Shown one piece after another: positions 7,231-15,755 of a stretch of 16,037 nt of DNA; positions within the stretch are counted from its first letter, which is position 1, and every line of letters begins with the position of its first letter. The notes under the pieces were generated by a model. The model had not been told where the DNA came from. It saw only the letters and a list, made by a program, of their open reading frames with translations, and did not search any database. This DNA comes from an uncultured Lachnospiraceae bacterium (GTDB lineage Bacteria > Bacillota > Clostridia > Lachnospirales > Lachnospiraceae). The stretch lies in the NCBI GenBank assembly GCA_910577955.1, contig CAJTNC010000037.1, forward strand, positions 1-16,037, in the 5' to 3' direction. The position numbers and the translations under genes were made by a program.

Positions 7231-7826
7231 TGGAACTCTACAGCGGGAATATCAATAAATTGATAGAGGAACTTTCCTCCCTGCCGGGAATCGGGGAGAA
7301 GTCGGCAGGGAGGCTTGCATTCTATATTATAAATATGCCCAAAGACCGGGTGGAACGGCTGGCGAAAACACTGACGGAAGCGAGAGAACAGGTTCGCTAC
7401 TGCAGAGAGTGTTTTACCCTGACGGATCGGGAGAGCTGTCCGATCTGTGAAAATCCCCGAAGGAATCACAGGCTGATCATGGTGGTGGAAAATCCGAGGG
7501 ATCTGGCGGCCTATGAGAAGACCGGGAAGTACGAGGGGGTCTACCATGTGCTTCACGGCTGCATCTCTCCTATGCTTGGGATCGGACCCGGAGATATTCG
7601 CCTGAAGGAACTGATGGTGCGGTTAGAGGGCGATGTTGACGAGGTGATCATTGCCACAAATTCCTCTCTGGAGGGGGAGACAACGGCTATGTACATCAGT
7701 AAATTGATCAAACCGACGGGAATCAAAGTGACCAGAATCGCCAGCGGCGTTCCGGTGGGCGGCGATCTGGAAAATATCGACGAGGTGACGCTTTTGCGTG
7801 CGCTGGAGGGCCGGGTGGAATTGTAA
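7230..7826 (+). CDS. recR: Recombination mediator protein RecR
   Basis: RecR works with RecO (and RecF) to load RecA on single-stranded gaps during recombinational repair. The 198-residue protein, a standard length, has an N-terminal helix-hairpin-helix (LPGIGEKSAGRLAF, 18-31), a four-cysteine zinc finger (C58, C61, C70, C73) and a Toprim domain from about residue 81. It ends with the conserved region ATNSSLEGETTAMYI (142-156) and ASGVPVGGDLE. The Toprim motif reads VVENPRD, where VVEDPRD is common; the D-to-N change is conservative. The start overlaps the ebfC stop, with a GGGGGA ribosome site inside ebfC. galM follows after 21 bases. Confidence 0.95.
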   Translation: MELYSGNINKLIEELSSLPGIGEKSAGRLAFYIINMPKDRVERLAKTLTEAREQVRYCRECFTLTDRESCPICENPRRNHRLIMVVENPRDLAAYEKTGKYEGVYHVLHGCISPMLGIGPGDIRLKELMVRLEGDVDEVIIATNSSLEGETTAMYISKLIKPTGIKVTRIASGVPVGGDLENIDEVTLLRALEGRVEL

Positions 7827-7847
7827 GCCGGTGAAAAAGGAGAAGAT

Positions 7848-8897
7848 ATGAGCATAACAAAAAAGGTGTTTGGAACGGATAAAAAGACAAAGAAAGCAGT
7901 TTATGAGTACAGCATCAAAAATAAGAATGGAATGTGCGCCAAAATTCTGAATTACGGTGGGATCATCAGGGAACTGTGGGTGCCGGGAAGAGACAGAAAG
8001 ACTGTGGATGTGGTGCTTGGGCACGATGATTTGATGCCTTATTATGAGAATCCGGGATATCTCGGTGCGGCCATCGGGCCAAACGCCAATCGCATCGGCG
8101 GTGCGAAGTTTACCATAGACGGAACAGAGTATCAGATTCCGGCCAACGAGAACGGAAACAACCTTCACAGTGACAACGAAAGCGGTTACCATGTGAGAGT
8201 GTTTGACGTGGAGGAGGGAGTGAACAGCATACGGCTGTTTTTGCAGGACGAAGACGGGGATATGGGATTTCCGGGGAACAAGAAGTTTGAGGTCGTTTAC
8301 ATTGTGACTGATGAGAATGAACTGCGTCTGGATTACCATTTTGTCAGCGACAAAAATACGGTATTAAACCCCACGAACCACAGTTATTTTAATCTTAGGG
8401 GGCAAGACGGCGGCAGCATTGAAGATCATGTGCTCTGGCTGAATGCTTCCTGTTATACGCCGGTGGCAGCAGGCTCCATTCCCACAGGCGAGATATTGCC
8501 GGTGAAGGGGACGCCTATGGATTTCACAGAGCCGAAAGAAATCGGGTTAGAGATCGGTGCGGATTTTGCGCAGTTGAAACTGGGCGGCGGATACGATCAC
8601 AATTGGGTCATCGACGGTGCGGACGGACAGCTGAAGCTTGCGGCGAAAGTCACGGCGCCCGGAACGAGCCGGACTATGAAGGTTTACACTACGCTGCCCG
8701 GCATACAATTTTATGCGGGAAACTTTATCGGTGAGCAGGAAGGAAAATTGGGGGCGGCATATCACAACAGATGCGGTCTTGCGCTGGAGACCCAGTATTT
8801 TCCCGACTCCATCAATAAAGAGAATTTTCCGGATGCGGTATTCGGGCCGGAGAGACAGTATGTATCCAGCACGGTTTATCAATTTTGCAACAACTAA
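7848..8897 (+). CDS. galM: Aldose 1-epimerase (galactose mutarotase)
   Basis: This enzyme interconverts the alpha and beta anomers of galactose or glucose. The 349-residue length fits the family. Visible site residues are NRI (81-83), NNLH with H107, the catalytic acid H178 in NPTNHSYFNL, D250 in YDHNW and the catalytic base E314 in LETQYFPDS. The usual LHGG is LHSD here, so one sugar-side loop differs. AAGGAGAAG lies just before the ATG. It sits between recR and a DUF5711-like gene with gaps of 21 and 11 bases and no Leloir-pathway gene nearby. It is therefore probably a general mutarotase carried in a housekeeping operon rather than part of a sugar cluster. Confidence 0.92.
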   Translation: MSITKKVFGTDKKTKKAVYEYSIKNKNGMCAKILNYGGIIRELWVPGRDRKTVDVVLGHDDLMPYYENPGYLGAAIGPNANRIGGAKFTIDGTEYQIPANENGNNLHSDNESGYHVRVFDVEEGVNSIRLFLQDEDGDMGFPGNKKFEVVYIVTDENELRLDYHFVSDKNTVLNPTNHSYFNLRGQDGGSIEDHVLWLNASCYTPVAAGSIPTGEILPVKGTPMDFTEPKEIGLEIGADFAQLKLGGGYDHNWVIDGADGQLKLAAKVTAPGTSRTMKVYTTLPGIQFYAGNFIGEQEGKLGAAYHNRCGLALETQYFPDSINKENFPDAVFGPERQYVSSTVYQFCNN

Positions 8898-8908
8898 AAA
8901 GGCGGACT

Positions 8909-10087
8909 ATGTTTGATAAGAAAAAGAAGACGGAAGAGCGCGGGAGAGAGCACTATTCTGATAAGATCGTAAAATACCGGCTTCGAAAACTGTATCAGGG
9001 AGCGCTGGCGGCGGCGGTAATCGCAGCTGCGGCAGCGGCGTTTTGGATCAGCCAGAAAAACAGAGTGTATACGGAATTTACGGTGACTCACAGCAGTGTG
9101 AGAAATGTAGCGGCGAGCGCGAAGACGATCGCGCTGGGCAATTATATCCTGACCTACAGTAACGACGGCGCAAGCTGTTTTGATTTAAAAGGAAAGCCGG
9201 TCTGGAACGAAACTTTCGAAATGCAGTCCCCCATTGTGGCAATCTGTAACGATACGATCGCATTCGGGGATTCCGGAGGCAGGAAGATATACGTGATGAA
9301 TACTCAGGGTATACTCGGGGAGATCGCGACAAATATGCCTATCCGTGCTCTCGCTGTAGCACAGACCGGAGTGGTGGCGGCTGTGCTGGACGATTCCGAT
9401 ATCACATGGATTTACCTTTATAACAGTAAGGGGGAGGCGGCAGTCCGCTTTAAGACAACGATGAGCCAGTTCGGTTATCCCATCGACATATCCCTCTCTC
9501 CCAACAATAATCTCGCGATGGTGTCTTTTTTGGCACAGGATGAGAGTTCTGTGAAATCCAGTGTGGCCTTCTACAACTTCGGCGAGGTGGGGAAAAACGA
9601 GGTGGATAATTATATGAGCGGGTATGACTATCCGGCTGTCATTCCCCATGTGCAGTTTATGACTTCCGAGCTGGCTTACGCTATGGCGGACGACAGATTG
9701 GCGTTCTACGAAGGAGCGCAGAAGCCTGTGAGCAAGTTTGAGGTGCTGTTGGATGGCGAGGTGCGATCCGTATATCACAATGAGGCTTATGTGGCGTTGG
9801 TGACATATGATACCACCGGAACTCATAAATATATGATCACGGTGTATGACAGTGATGGGAAAAAGCATTTGAGTCAGGGATTTGATTTGGAATACAGAAA
9901 TGTGGTGTTAAAAGGCGAAAATGTCTATATCTACGGGGAAACAGAGTGCTGCATATTCAGCCTGTCGGGTGTGGAGAAGTTTAACGGGGCGATGAACAGA
10001 AATATAAGTCTTCTGATCCCCGGGGATTCTGTGAACAGCTTTACGCTTGTAAGTCAGGAATCTATTGACACGGTGGAATTAAAATAA
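8909..10087 (+). CDS. DUF5711-like protein: one membrane helix plus a beta-propeller-like outer domain
   Basis: The 392-residue product has a very basic cytoplasmic N terminus (KKKKTEERGR, residues 4-13), one alanine-rich membrane helix (about 32-48) and a large outer domain. That domain is made of repeated short beta stretches such as GNYILTYSNDGASCFDLKG and DITWIYLYNSKGEA, which look like degenerate WD/PQQ-type propeller blades. It resembles the DUF5711 family often seen beside CvpA proteins in Lachnospiraceae; that assignment is from memory and its function is unknown. The ATG at 8909 has a weak AAGGCGG site. An in-frame ATG at 8885 lies inside galM and is less likely. The cvpA-like gene follows after 12 bases, so the pair may act together in the envelope. 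Confidence 0.85.
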   Translation: MFDKKKKTEERGREHYSDKIVKYRLRKLYQGALAAAVIAAAAAAFWISQKNRVYTEFTVTHSSVRNVAASAKTIALGNYILTYSNDGASCFDLKGKPVWNETFEMQSPIVAICNDTIAFGDSGGRKIYVMNTQGILGEIATNMPIRALAVAQTGVVAAVLDDSDITWIYLYNSKGEAAVRFKTTMSQFGYPIDISLSPNNNLAMVSFLAQDESSVKSSVAFYNFGEVGKNEVDNYMSGYDYPAVIPHVQFMTSELAYAMADDRLAFYEGAQKPVSKFEVLLDGEVRSVYHNEAYVALVTYDTTGTHKYMITVYDSDGKKHLSQGFDLEYRNVVLKGENVYIYGETECCIFSLSGVEKFNGAMNRNISLLIPGDSVNSFTLVSQESIDTVELK

Positions 10088-10099
10088 AGGAAAGACAGA

Positions 10100-10588
10100 A
10101 TGTATATCGTTTTGGGAACAGTGGTTTTGATTTACATATGGCGGATCTTCCGCGGATCCAGAGCGGGGCTGATCGATGAGGCGGGAGCTCTTGCGGATAT
10201 TGTGATCGTTTCTTTTGCGGTGGTGGCGGGTATTGTCGTGATAGAATCGGCGCTGGAGAAAAATCTGATCGGTTTTCTGGTGGCCGGAATCATTCTGCTG
10301 CTTATTTTAATTGCGAGGAAACTTCTCAGACTGGTGTTCTCCTCTCTGGGTATGATCGCAAAGCTGCCGCTTTTAAACGGGCTGAATAAATTTTTAGGAA
10401 TGCTTGCCGGCATTGTGGAAGCCACTGTGGTGATCTGGGTGGGATTTGCGGTGATCTCCTGTCTGAAGATTCCGATAAAGGGGCAGCTTATCACGGAGCT
10501 GATTCAGGAAAATGTGTTTTTGGATTTTTTATATAAACGCAATCTGCTCTATAATTTTATCCAGAGGATGATAGGAATTTTCTTATGA
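10100..10588 (+). CDS. CvpA family membrane protein
   Basis: The 162-residue product has four predicted membrane helices (about 2-15, 29-50, 56-77 and 99-120). Its pattern is CvpA-like: a short first helix, a GxxDExG-like turn (22-29), a small-residue-rich third part and a conserved LNxxLGxxxGxxxA segment (95-108). CvpA proteins were named for colicin V production and are linked to envelope integrity; the mechanism is not known. A GGAAAG ribosome site precedes the ATG. Its last codons overlap the response-regulator start (ATGA, 4 bases shared), which ties the two-component genes to this operon. Confidence 0.85.
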   Translation: MYIVLGTVVLIYIWRIFRGSRAGLIDEAGALADIVIVSFAVVAGIVVIESALEKNLIGFLVAGIILLLILIARKLLRLVFSSLGMIAKLPLLNGLNKFLGMLAGIVEATVVIWVGFAVISCLKIPIKGQLITELIQENVFLDFLYKRNLLYNFIQRMIGIFL

Positions 10589-11268
10589 ATAAAATTTTGC
10601 TTTTGGAAGATGACGCTTCGCTGATCGACGGTTTACAGTATGCCCTGTGCAAAGAGGGGTATGAGGTGGAGGTGGCCCGCAGGGTAAGCGAGGCGATGGA
10701 GTATTTTGAAAACGGTTATGATCTCCTGCTGCTGGATGTGGCGCTGCCTGACGGGATGGGCTTCGAAGTTTGCGAGAGCGTGCGAAAAAGCGGCAGTTCT
10801 GTTCCTGTTATCTTTCTGACGGCGGCGGACGATGAGATGAGCATTGTGAGAGGATTTGACAGCGGCGGGGACGATTATGTGACCAAGCCCTTCCGGCTCA
10901 GCGAACTGCGGGCGCGGATCCATGCGCTTCTGCGGCGGGCGGGAATGGATCAGAAAAATGACAGACGTTTGGTTTCCGGAAATATAACCATGGATTTGGA
11001 GAAGAGTCTGGCGGAGAAAGACGGTAAGGTTTTAGAACTTACCGGAGCGGAATATCGTCTGCTCGGTCTGCTTATCAGAAATGCGGGGATCGTTGTGACA
11101 AGAAACAGGATTTTGGAAGAATTGTGGGACAGCGGCGGAAGTTTTGTGGATGACAACACCGTTTCTGTTTATGTCAGGAGGCTGCGGGAAAAGATAGAAA
11201 GGGATCCCTCGAAGCCGGAACGCCTGATGACGGTAAGGGGATTCGGATATAGATGGAATGAGGGATAA
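10585..11268 (+). CDS. OmpR/PhoB-type response regulator
   Basis: A 227-residue DNA-binding regulator. The receiver domain (1-120) has the acidic pair D9-D10, phosphoacceptor D51 in LLLLDVALPDG, T79 and K101 in YVTKPF. The C-terminal winged helix (about 127-226) has TGAEYRLLGLL and ends with VSVYVRRLREKIERD and VRGFGYRW. It is the only regulator in the window and is followed after 2 bases by its kinase. The likely targets are the TTACA-N4-TGTAA operators at 12559-12589 before the ABC transporter; this is inferred from position and from the known BceR-type site. Confidence 0.95.
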   Translation: MNKILLLEDDASLIDGLQYALCKEGYEVEVARRVSEAMEYFENGYDLLLLDVALPDGMGFEVCESVRKSGSSVPVIFLTAADDEMSIVRGFDSGGDDYVTKPFRLSELRARIHALLRRAGMDQKNDRRLVSGNITMDLEKSLAEKDGKVLELTGAEYRLLGLLIRNAGIVVTRNRILEELWDSGGSFVDDNTVSVYVRRLREKIERDPSKPERLMTVRGFGYRWNEG

Positions 11269-11270
11269 AT

Positions 11271-12530
11271 ATGTTTTGGAGAGAAAAGCATACGAAGATG
11301 TTTTTGATGGAGCTGCTGTGCATTGCCTGTGTGGGAATGACGGCAGCTTTGCTGATGGTGAGGCTGCAGGAGAATAGGCTGCGGATATTTCTGCTTGAAC
11401 ACGATACTGCCATCGCGGCGTCGCTGCTTGAGCAAAGCGGTGACGAACGGATGGCGGCGCAGGTTATAGCGGGTGTATGGGCAGGAAAAGAGGAGAAAGG
11501 CTTTCCGACGGCGGAATACATGGAAGCAGGGGAAAGGCTGCTGCACCGAATCGGATTTTCGGAAAATGCGGATATTCGCCTGACACCGGCGCTCTACGGC
11601 TTTTTGGCAGCAGAAAAGGCGGTGGTTTTTCCGGCGGTCATACTGTTTACGGTACTGCTTTTTGTCAGTGTCACAAGGTATCTGCGAAAGCAGGACAGGA
11701 TCTATACGGAGGCGATTGCCGCGCTGGAAAAATGTGGGGAAGATGATTTTTCTCTGAAACTGCCGGAACTGTATGACGGCACACTATATCAGCTGTTCTC
11801 ACGCATAAACTTTATGGCGGGTATGCTGAAAACAGGGAAAGAGACGGAGAAAAAGGTAAAGGAATTTTTGAAGGCCACGGTGGCCGATATTTCCCATCAG
11901 CTGAAAACGCCGCTTTCCGCGTTATCCCTTTATCAGGAGATCATACGGAACGAGCCGGAACAGGCGGAAACCGTCGCGCTTTTTGCGGAAAAATCGGAGG
12001 CGGCGCTTGCGAGAATAGAAGGGTTGATCCGGATGCTTTTAAAGCTCACAAGATTGGACGCGGGGAGCGTTGTTTTCTCCAAGAGGTTTTTGGATGTGAA
12101 AGAACTTGTTTTCGGGGCGGCTGAAGAATTGGTGGACAGGGCGGAGGCAGAGAAAAAGAGGATACTGTTTTCCGGGGACAGTGTGAAAGTATACTGCGAT
12201 CCGGAGTGGAGCAGGGAGGCGCTGGGGAATCTGATAAAAAATGCGCTGGATCATACGGAGGCCGGAGATATGATCCGTATCAACTGGGAGAGGACGCCCC
12301 TGATGACCAGATTTACTGTGGCGGATACCGGAGAAGGAATCGCAAAAGAGGATATCCATCATATTTTCAAACGGTTTTATAAGAGTGGAAACAGCAAAGA
12401 CGGGCAGGGAGCGGGGCTTGGGCTTGCTTTTGTGAAAGCTGTTGCGGAGGGGCAGGGAGGAAGCGTCAGCGCGTGGAGCGAACCGGGATATGGGGCGTCG
12501 TTTGTTCTGACTCTTCCGAGCGGCTACTAA
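11271..12530 (+). CDS. Membrane sensor histidine kinase
   Basis: A 419-residue two-helix sensor kinase. Membrane helices lie at about 12-30 and 114-135, enclosing an outer sensor region of roughly 80 residues. A linker (about 136-195) leads to the dimerisation domain with H209 in ADISHQLKTPL. The ATPase domain has the N box NLIKNALDH (N324), G1 DTGEGI (352-357), the F box and G2 GAGLGLAF (380-387). The outer region is much longer than the very short loop of intramembrane-sensing BceS-type kinases, so this kinase may detect its signal directly. GAGGGA precedes the ATG. The partner is the regulator just upstream. Confidence 0.94.
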   Translation: MFWREKHTKMFLMELLCIACVGMTAALLMVRLQENRLRIFLLEHDTAIAASLLEQSGDERMAAQVIAGVWAGKEEKGFPTAEYMEAGERLLHRIGFSENADIRLTPALYGFLAAEKAVVFPAVILFTVLLFVSVTRYLRKQDRIYTEAIAALEKCGEDDFSLKLPELYDGTLYQLFSRINFMAGMLKTGKETEKKVKEFLKATVADISHQLKTPLSALSLYQEIIRNEPEQAETVALFAEKSEAALARIEGLIRMLLKLTRLDAGSVVFSKRFLDVKELVFGAAEELVDRAEAEKKRILFSGDSVKVYCDPEWSREALGNLIKNALDHTEAGDMIRINWERTPLMTRFTVADTGEGIAKEDIHHIFKRFYKSGNSKDGQGAGLGLAFVKAVAEGQGGSVSAWSEPGYGASFVLTLPSGY

Positions 12531-12558
12531 AAGAAGGGGCTATGGAAATATGAATACC

Positions 12559-12589
12559 TTACAATTTTGTAAACCTTACAATATTGTAA
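12559..12589 (+). promoter_or_regulatory. Two tandem TTACA-N4-TGTAA operators upstream of the ABC transporter
   Basis: Site 1 is TTACA-ATTT-TGTAA (12559-12572). Site 2 is TTACA-ATAT-TGTAA (12576-12589) and extends to a perfect 18-base palindrome, CCTTACAATATTGTAAGG (12574-12591). Their centres are 17 bases apart. Both match the published BceR-type consensus TnACA-N4-TGTAA exactly. They lie about 85 bases upstream of the ABC ATPase start and directly upstream of a promoter with a poor -35, as expected for an activator. The regulator at 10585-11268 is the obvious candidate to bind here. Confidence 0.8.
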
Positions 12590-12599
12590 GGTGAAATTC

Positions 12600-12628
12600 A
12601 TCGAATCGTAAGGCGGGCATTGTATCAT
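12600..12628 (+). promoter_or_regulatory. Possible activator-dependent promoter of the ABC transporter genes
   Basis: A -10-like TATCAT (12623-12628, 5 of 6) has no good -35 at the right distance; the bases there are ATCGAA (12600-12605). Operator site 2 ends 10 bases upstream of that position. A weak -35 next to an upstream dimer site fits activation by a phosphorylated regulator. The exact start is uncertain. Confidence 0.4.
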
Positions 12629-12673
12629 GACAGAAAAAGACGAAGACATAATCTTTTGACGGAGGAAATGCGT

Positions 12674-13369
12674 ATGGAAATTTTAAGGGTACAAAACCTG
12701 TGTAAAACTTACGGTGACGGCGAGAGCGCTGTAAAAGCGCTGACGGACGTTTCTTTTTCCATGGAGAAGGGGGAGTTCGCGGCGGTGGTGGGAGCTTCCG
12801 GTTCCGGAAAAAGCACGCTCTTAAACTGTATCGGCGGTCTGGATCAGCCGACCTCGGGCGGCATTACGTTAAACGGGGAGGATCTGTTATCGATGAGCGA
12901 GCGACAGCGCACGGTATTTCGCAGGCGGAACATCGGTTTTATTTTTCAGTCTTTTCAATTGATTCCGGAACTGAATGTGGAACAGAATATTATGTTTCCG
13001 CTGCTGCTTGATTACAGAAAACCGGAAAAGCGGGAGATGGATGAACTGTTGGAAACGCTGGGGCTTACGGAGCGCAGAAAGCATCTGCCGGGACAGTTGT
13101 CGGGCGGGCAGCAGCAGCGGGCGGCAATTGGCAGAGCGCTGATCACAAGACCGCTCCTTATTTTGGCGGACGAGCCTACCGGAAATCTTGACAGCGCAAG
13201 CAGTCTCGACGTGATGGAGCTTTTAGCTATCGCTTCCCGCAAATACGGGCAGACGGTGCTGATGATCACCCACAATATGAATCTGGCGGCTTCCGCCGAC
13301 AGGGTACTCAGTGTAGCGGATGGGCGGCTTGCAGATTTGGGAGGGAAACGCAATGAAAAATTATCTTAG
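12674..13369 (+). CDS. ABC transporter ATP-binding protein (MacB/BceA type)
   Basis: A 231-residue ATPase that would power the permease encoded next. It has Walker A GASGSGKS (40-47), Q-loop Q92 in FIFQSFQL, the signature LSGGQQQR (142-149), Walker B LLILADE (161-167) with catalytic E167, and H-loop H200. The sequence is typical of the MacB/LolD/BceA group, which works with FtsX-type permeases on the outer face of the membrane. The ATG at 12674 is 8 bases after GGAGG (12661-12665); the ATG at 12668 is too close to it. The permease start lies inside its last codons, with 17 bases of overlap. Confidence 0.95.
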   Translation: MEILRVQNLCKTYGDGESAVKALTDVSFSMEKGEFAAVVGASGSGKSTLLNCIGGLDQPTSGGITLNGEDLLSMSERQRTVFRRRNIGFIFQSFQLIPELNVEQNIMFPLLLDYRKPEKREMDELLETLGLTERRKHLPGQLSGGQQQRAAIGRALITRPLLILADEPTGNLDSASSLDVMELLAIASRKYGQTVLMITHNMNLAASADRVLSVADGRLADLGGKRNEKLS

Positions 13370-15755
13370 TTTGATTCCCATATCTGTAAAAGCGCACAAA
13401 AAGAAAAGCAGGATGACCCGACTCTGTATTTTTCTGGCGGTATTTTTAGTCACGACGATTTTCGGCATGGCGGATATGCAGGTGCGCAGCCAGAAGATCC
13501 GGACGATCCGTGAGTACGGCAATTGGCATATCAACATAAGAAATCTTACGGAAAAAGAGGCGGAACTGATCGCGCTGCGTCCGGATGTGGAGGCTTCTTC
13601 TTGGTATAATACATTAAATTACAGATTGAGGGAAGATTATATCGTGTTTTCGGGGCAGGATGCGGTAAGCGGCGTGTGGGCCGGCGAGAACGGGAAGAAA
13701 ACCTGCATCTGCGGAATGGAGGAGGCGTTCTTAAACAGGATCATGGCGGAGGATCTGACGGAGGGTACGTTCCCAAAGGAGGGAGAGGCGCTGCTGTTGG
13801 ATAATGCCAAAACTTCTATGAGTGTAAAGATTGGGGATGACGTGTTGCTCCGCACGCCTTCCGGGGATGAAAAAGCCTACCGGATATCAGGTTTTGCGGA
13901 GACTACGGCCATGACGGCAAAGAGCGACGCCGTCGTACTCTGTCTGCCTGTGGAGGCTTTTCTGGAATTGTACCGACAGGAAAAGCAAGAGGGCAGGACA
14001 GATGCGGATGCGGTTTACTGTGTAAGGCTGAAAGACCGCATCGACCACCGGAGGGCGATCGAAAATATCAAAACGGAGTTTGAACTGGATGAAAGCGATG
14101 TGGGCGAAAATACCATGCTGTTAGGACTCTCCGGGGCAGGAAAAGATCCTGCGGTCCGCGCTGTTTACGGTGCGGCGGCGGTACTGTTTTTGCTGGTGCT
14201 GGCGGCAGGGACGCTGATGATCGCCAGCAGTATGAACAGCAACGTGATGCAGCGCACGAGCTTTTTCGGATTGCTTCGGTGCATTGGAGCGGATAGGAAG
14301 CAGACTATGCGTTTTGTACGGTTGGAAGCAATTCGCTTTTGCGGGGAAGCGCTTCCGGCAGGGGTGGCTTCCGGGGTTGTCATGACATGGGCGATGTGTG
14401 CGATCCTCCGTTTTTTGAGCGCGGAATATTTTGTGGATCTGCCGATATTCGGAATAAGCGTCGGCGGTATTGTGATGGGGGCGGTGACAGGGCTTCTCAC
14501 GGTACTTATCGCTGCGGGATCGCCGGCTAAAAAGGCGGCAAAGGTGTCGCCGTTGACTGCAGTGTCGGGGAATGCATGGCGCGTACAGCCCTTAAAACGG
14601 GCGGCGGTCACAAAGGGGCTGAAGATCGATACGGCATTGGGGATATACCATGCGGGGCAGAACAAGAGAAACTTTCTGTTGATGACGGGGTCTTTTGCGA
14701 TCAGTATCATATTATTTTTGGCGTTCTCATCGCTGTGGGATTTCATGGGACACGCTATTACGCCGCTGCGCCCCTATACGCCGGATTTCTCAATTGTCAG
14801 CAAGGATGAAACCTGCTCGGTGCCAAAGGAACTTGTGCGGGAATTGTATCAAATAGAGGGCGTAAAACGGGTTTATGGAAGGCAGTTTGCCTATAATATC
14901 GGGGCGATAAGCGATTCCGGCAGGGAAAATGTGATGTTGATCTCCTACGAAGCGCTGCAGTTTAACTGGGCGGATGAGGAAAAATGGGCATCTGATAAAA
15001 GGGGGCTCGAAAAGGCGGCCAAAGATGCGGAGGAGGGGTTGGTGCTTGCGGCGTACTCCGAAAACAGTCCGTGGAGGCAGGGGGATAAAGTGGTCACGGA
15101 TCTGGGTGATCTGACCATAGCGGGGTTTTTGGAACACTGCCCCTTTGGCGGTATGCAGGATACGGATGTCTTTGTCTGTTCGGAAGCGCTGTTTACAAAA
15201 CTGACCGGGAAGACTGATTACACGGTCATCGATGTACAGACAAAGGGGCATGCGGGGGAAGAGACAGCGGAAAAACTGCGCGGACTGGCGGGGGAGGAGT
15301 ACCTGTTTTCCGACAACAGATTGAGCAACAGCAGTGCAAAAGGAGCCTATTACTCCTTTGCGGTCTTTGTATACGGATTTCTTGGCATCATTGCCCTGAT
15401 CGCTGCGTTTAATATTATCAACAGTATTTCCATGAGTGTATCGGCAAAGTTCAGGCAGTACGGCGCGATGAGAGCGGTTGGGATGGACATGAAGCAGATA
15501 GGCAGGATGCTGCGGGCGGAGACGTGCACTTATGCGGGGGCCGGCGTTATCGCAGGAGTTTTGTTTGGACTGCCTATTCACAAATTCCTGTGGAACCAAA
15601 TGATCTATCCGCGTTGGAATGATGTCTGGGAGGTGCCGGCGGCGGAGCTTTTCATGATCGTGGCGCTGGTTGCGGTATCTTGTGTGATCGCAGTGCGCAG
15701 GCCGGTAAAAGAGATTGGGAAAATGGATGTGGTAGATGTGATAGCGGATTATTAA
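13353..15755 (+). CDS. Duplicated FtsX-type ABC transporter permease
   Basis: An 800-residue permease with two similar halves, each one helix, a large outer domain, then three helices. Helices lie at about 21-41, 268-292, 332-354, 364-388, 440-464, 668-692, 722-742 and 763-782. The outer domains span about 42-267 and 465-667. FtsX-like cytoplasmic turns occur in both halves: RTSFFGLLRCIGADRKQ (301-317) and FRQYGAMRAVGMDMKQ (700-715). The BceB type has ten helices and one outer domain, so this is the other large-permease class. Likely roles are export of, or defence against, peptides or lipid-linked compounds; the substrate is unknown. GGGAGGG precedes the ATG. No clear terminator follows before 15840. 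Confidence 0.9.
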   Translation: MKNYLSLIPISVKAHKKKSRMTRLCIFLAVFLVTTIFGMADMQVRSQKIRTIREYGNWHINIRNLTEKEAELIALRPDVEASSWYNTLNYRLREDYIVFSGQDAVSGVWAGENGKKTCICGMEEAFLNRIMAEDLTEGTFPKEGEALLLDNAKTSMSVKIGDDVLLRTPSGDEKAYRISGFAETTAMTAKSDAVVLCLPVEAFLELYRQEKQEGRTDADAVYCVRLKDRIDHRRAIENIKTEFELDESDVGENTMLLGLSGAGKDPAVRAVYGAAAVLFLLVLAAGTLMIASSMNSNVMQRTSFFGLLRCIGADRKQTMRFVRLEAIRFCGEALPAGVASGVVMTWAMCAILRFLSAEYFVDLPIFGISVGGIVMGAVTGLLTVLIAAGSPAKKAAKVSPLTAVSGNAWRVQPLKRAAVTKGLKIDTALGIYHAGQNKRNFLLMTGSFAISIILFLAFSSLWDFMGHAITPLRPYTPDFSIVSKDETCSVPKELVRELYQIEGVKRVYGRQFAYNIGAISDSGRENVMLISYEALQFNWADEEKWASDKRGLEKAAKDAEEGLVLAAYSENSPWRQGDKVVTDLGDLTIAGFLEHCPFGGMQDTDVFVCSEALFTKLTGKTDYTVIDVQTKGHAGEETAEKLRGLAGEEYLFSDNRLSNSSAKGAYYSFAVFVYGFLGIIALIAAFNIINSISMSVSAKFRQYGAMRAVGMDMKQIGRMLRAETCTYAGAGVIAGVLFGLPIHKFLWNQMIYPRWNDVWEVPAAELFMIVALVAVSCVIAVRRPVKEIGKMDVVDVIADY

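Noticed and set aside
7623..8339. A 238-codon minus-strand frame across recR and galM
   Set aside because: It is antisense to two well-supported genes and spans their junction; it is a shadow.
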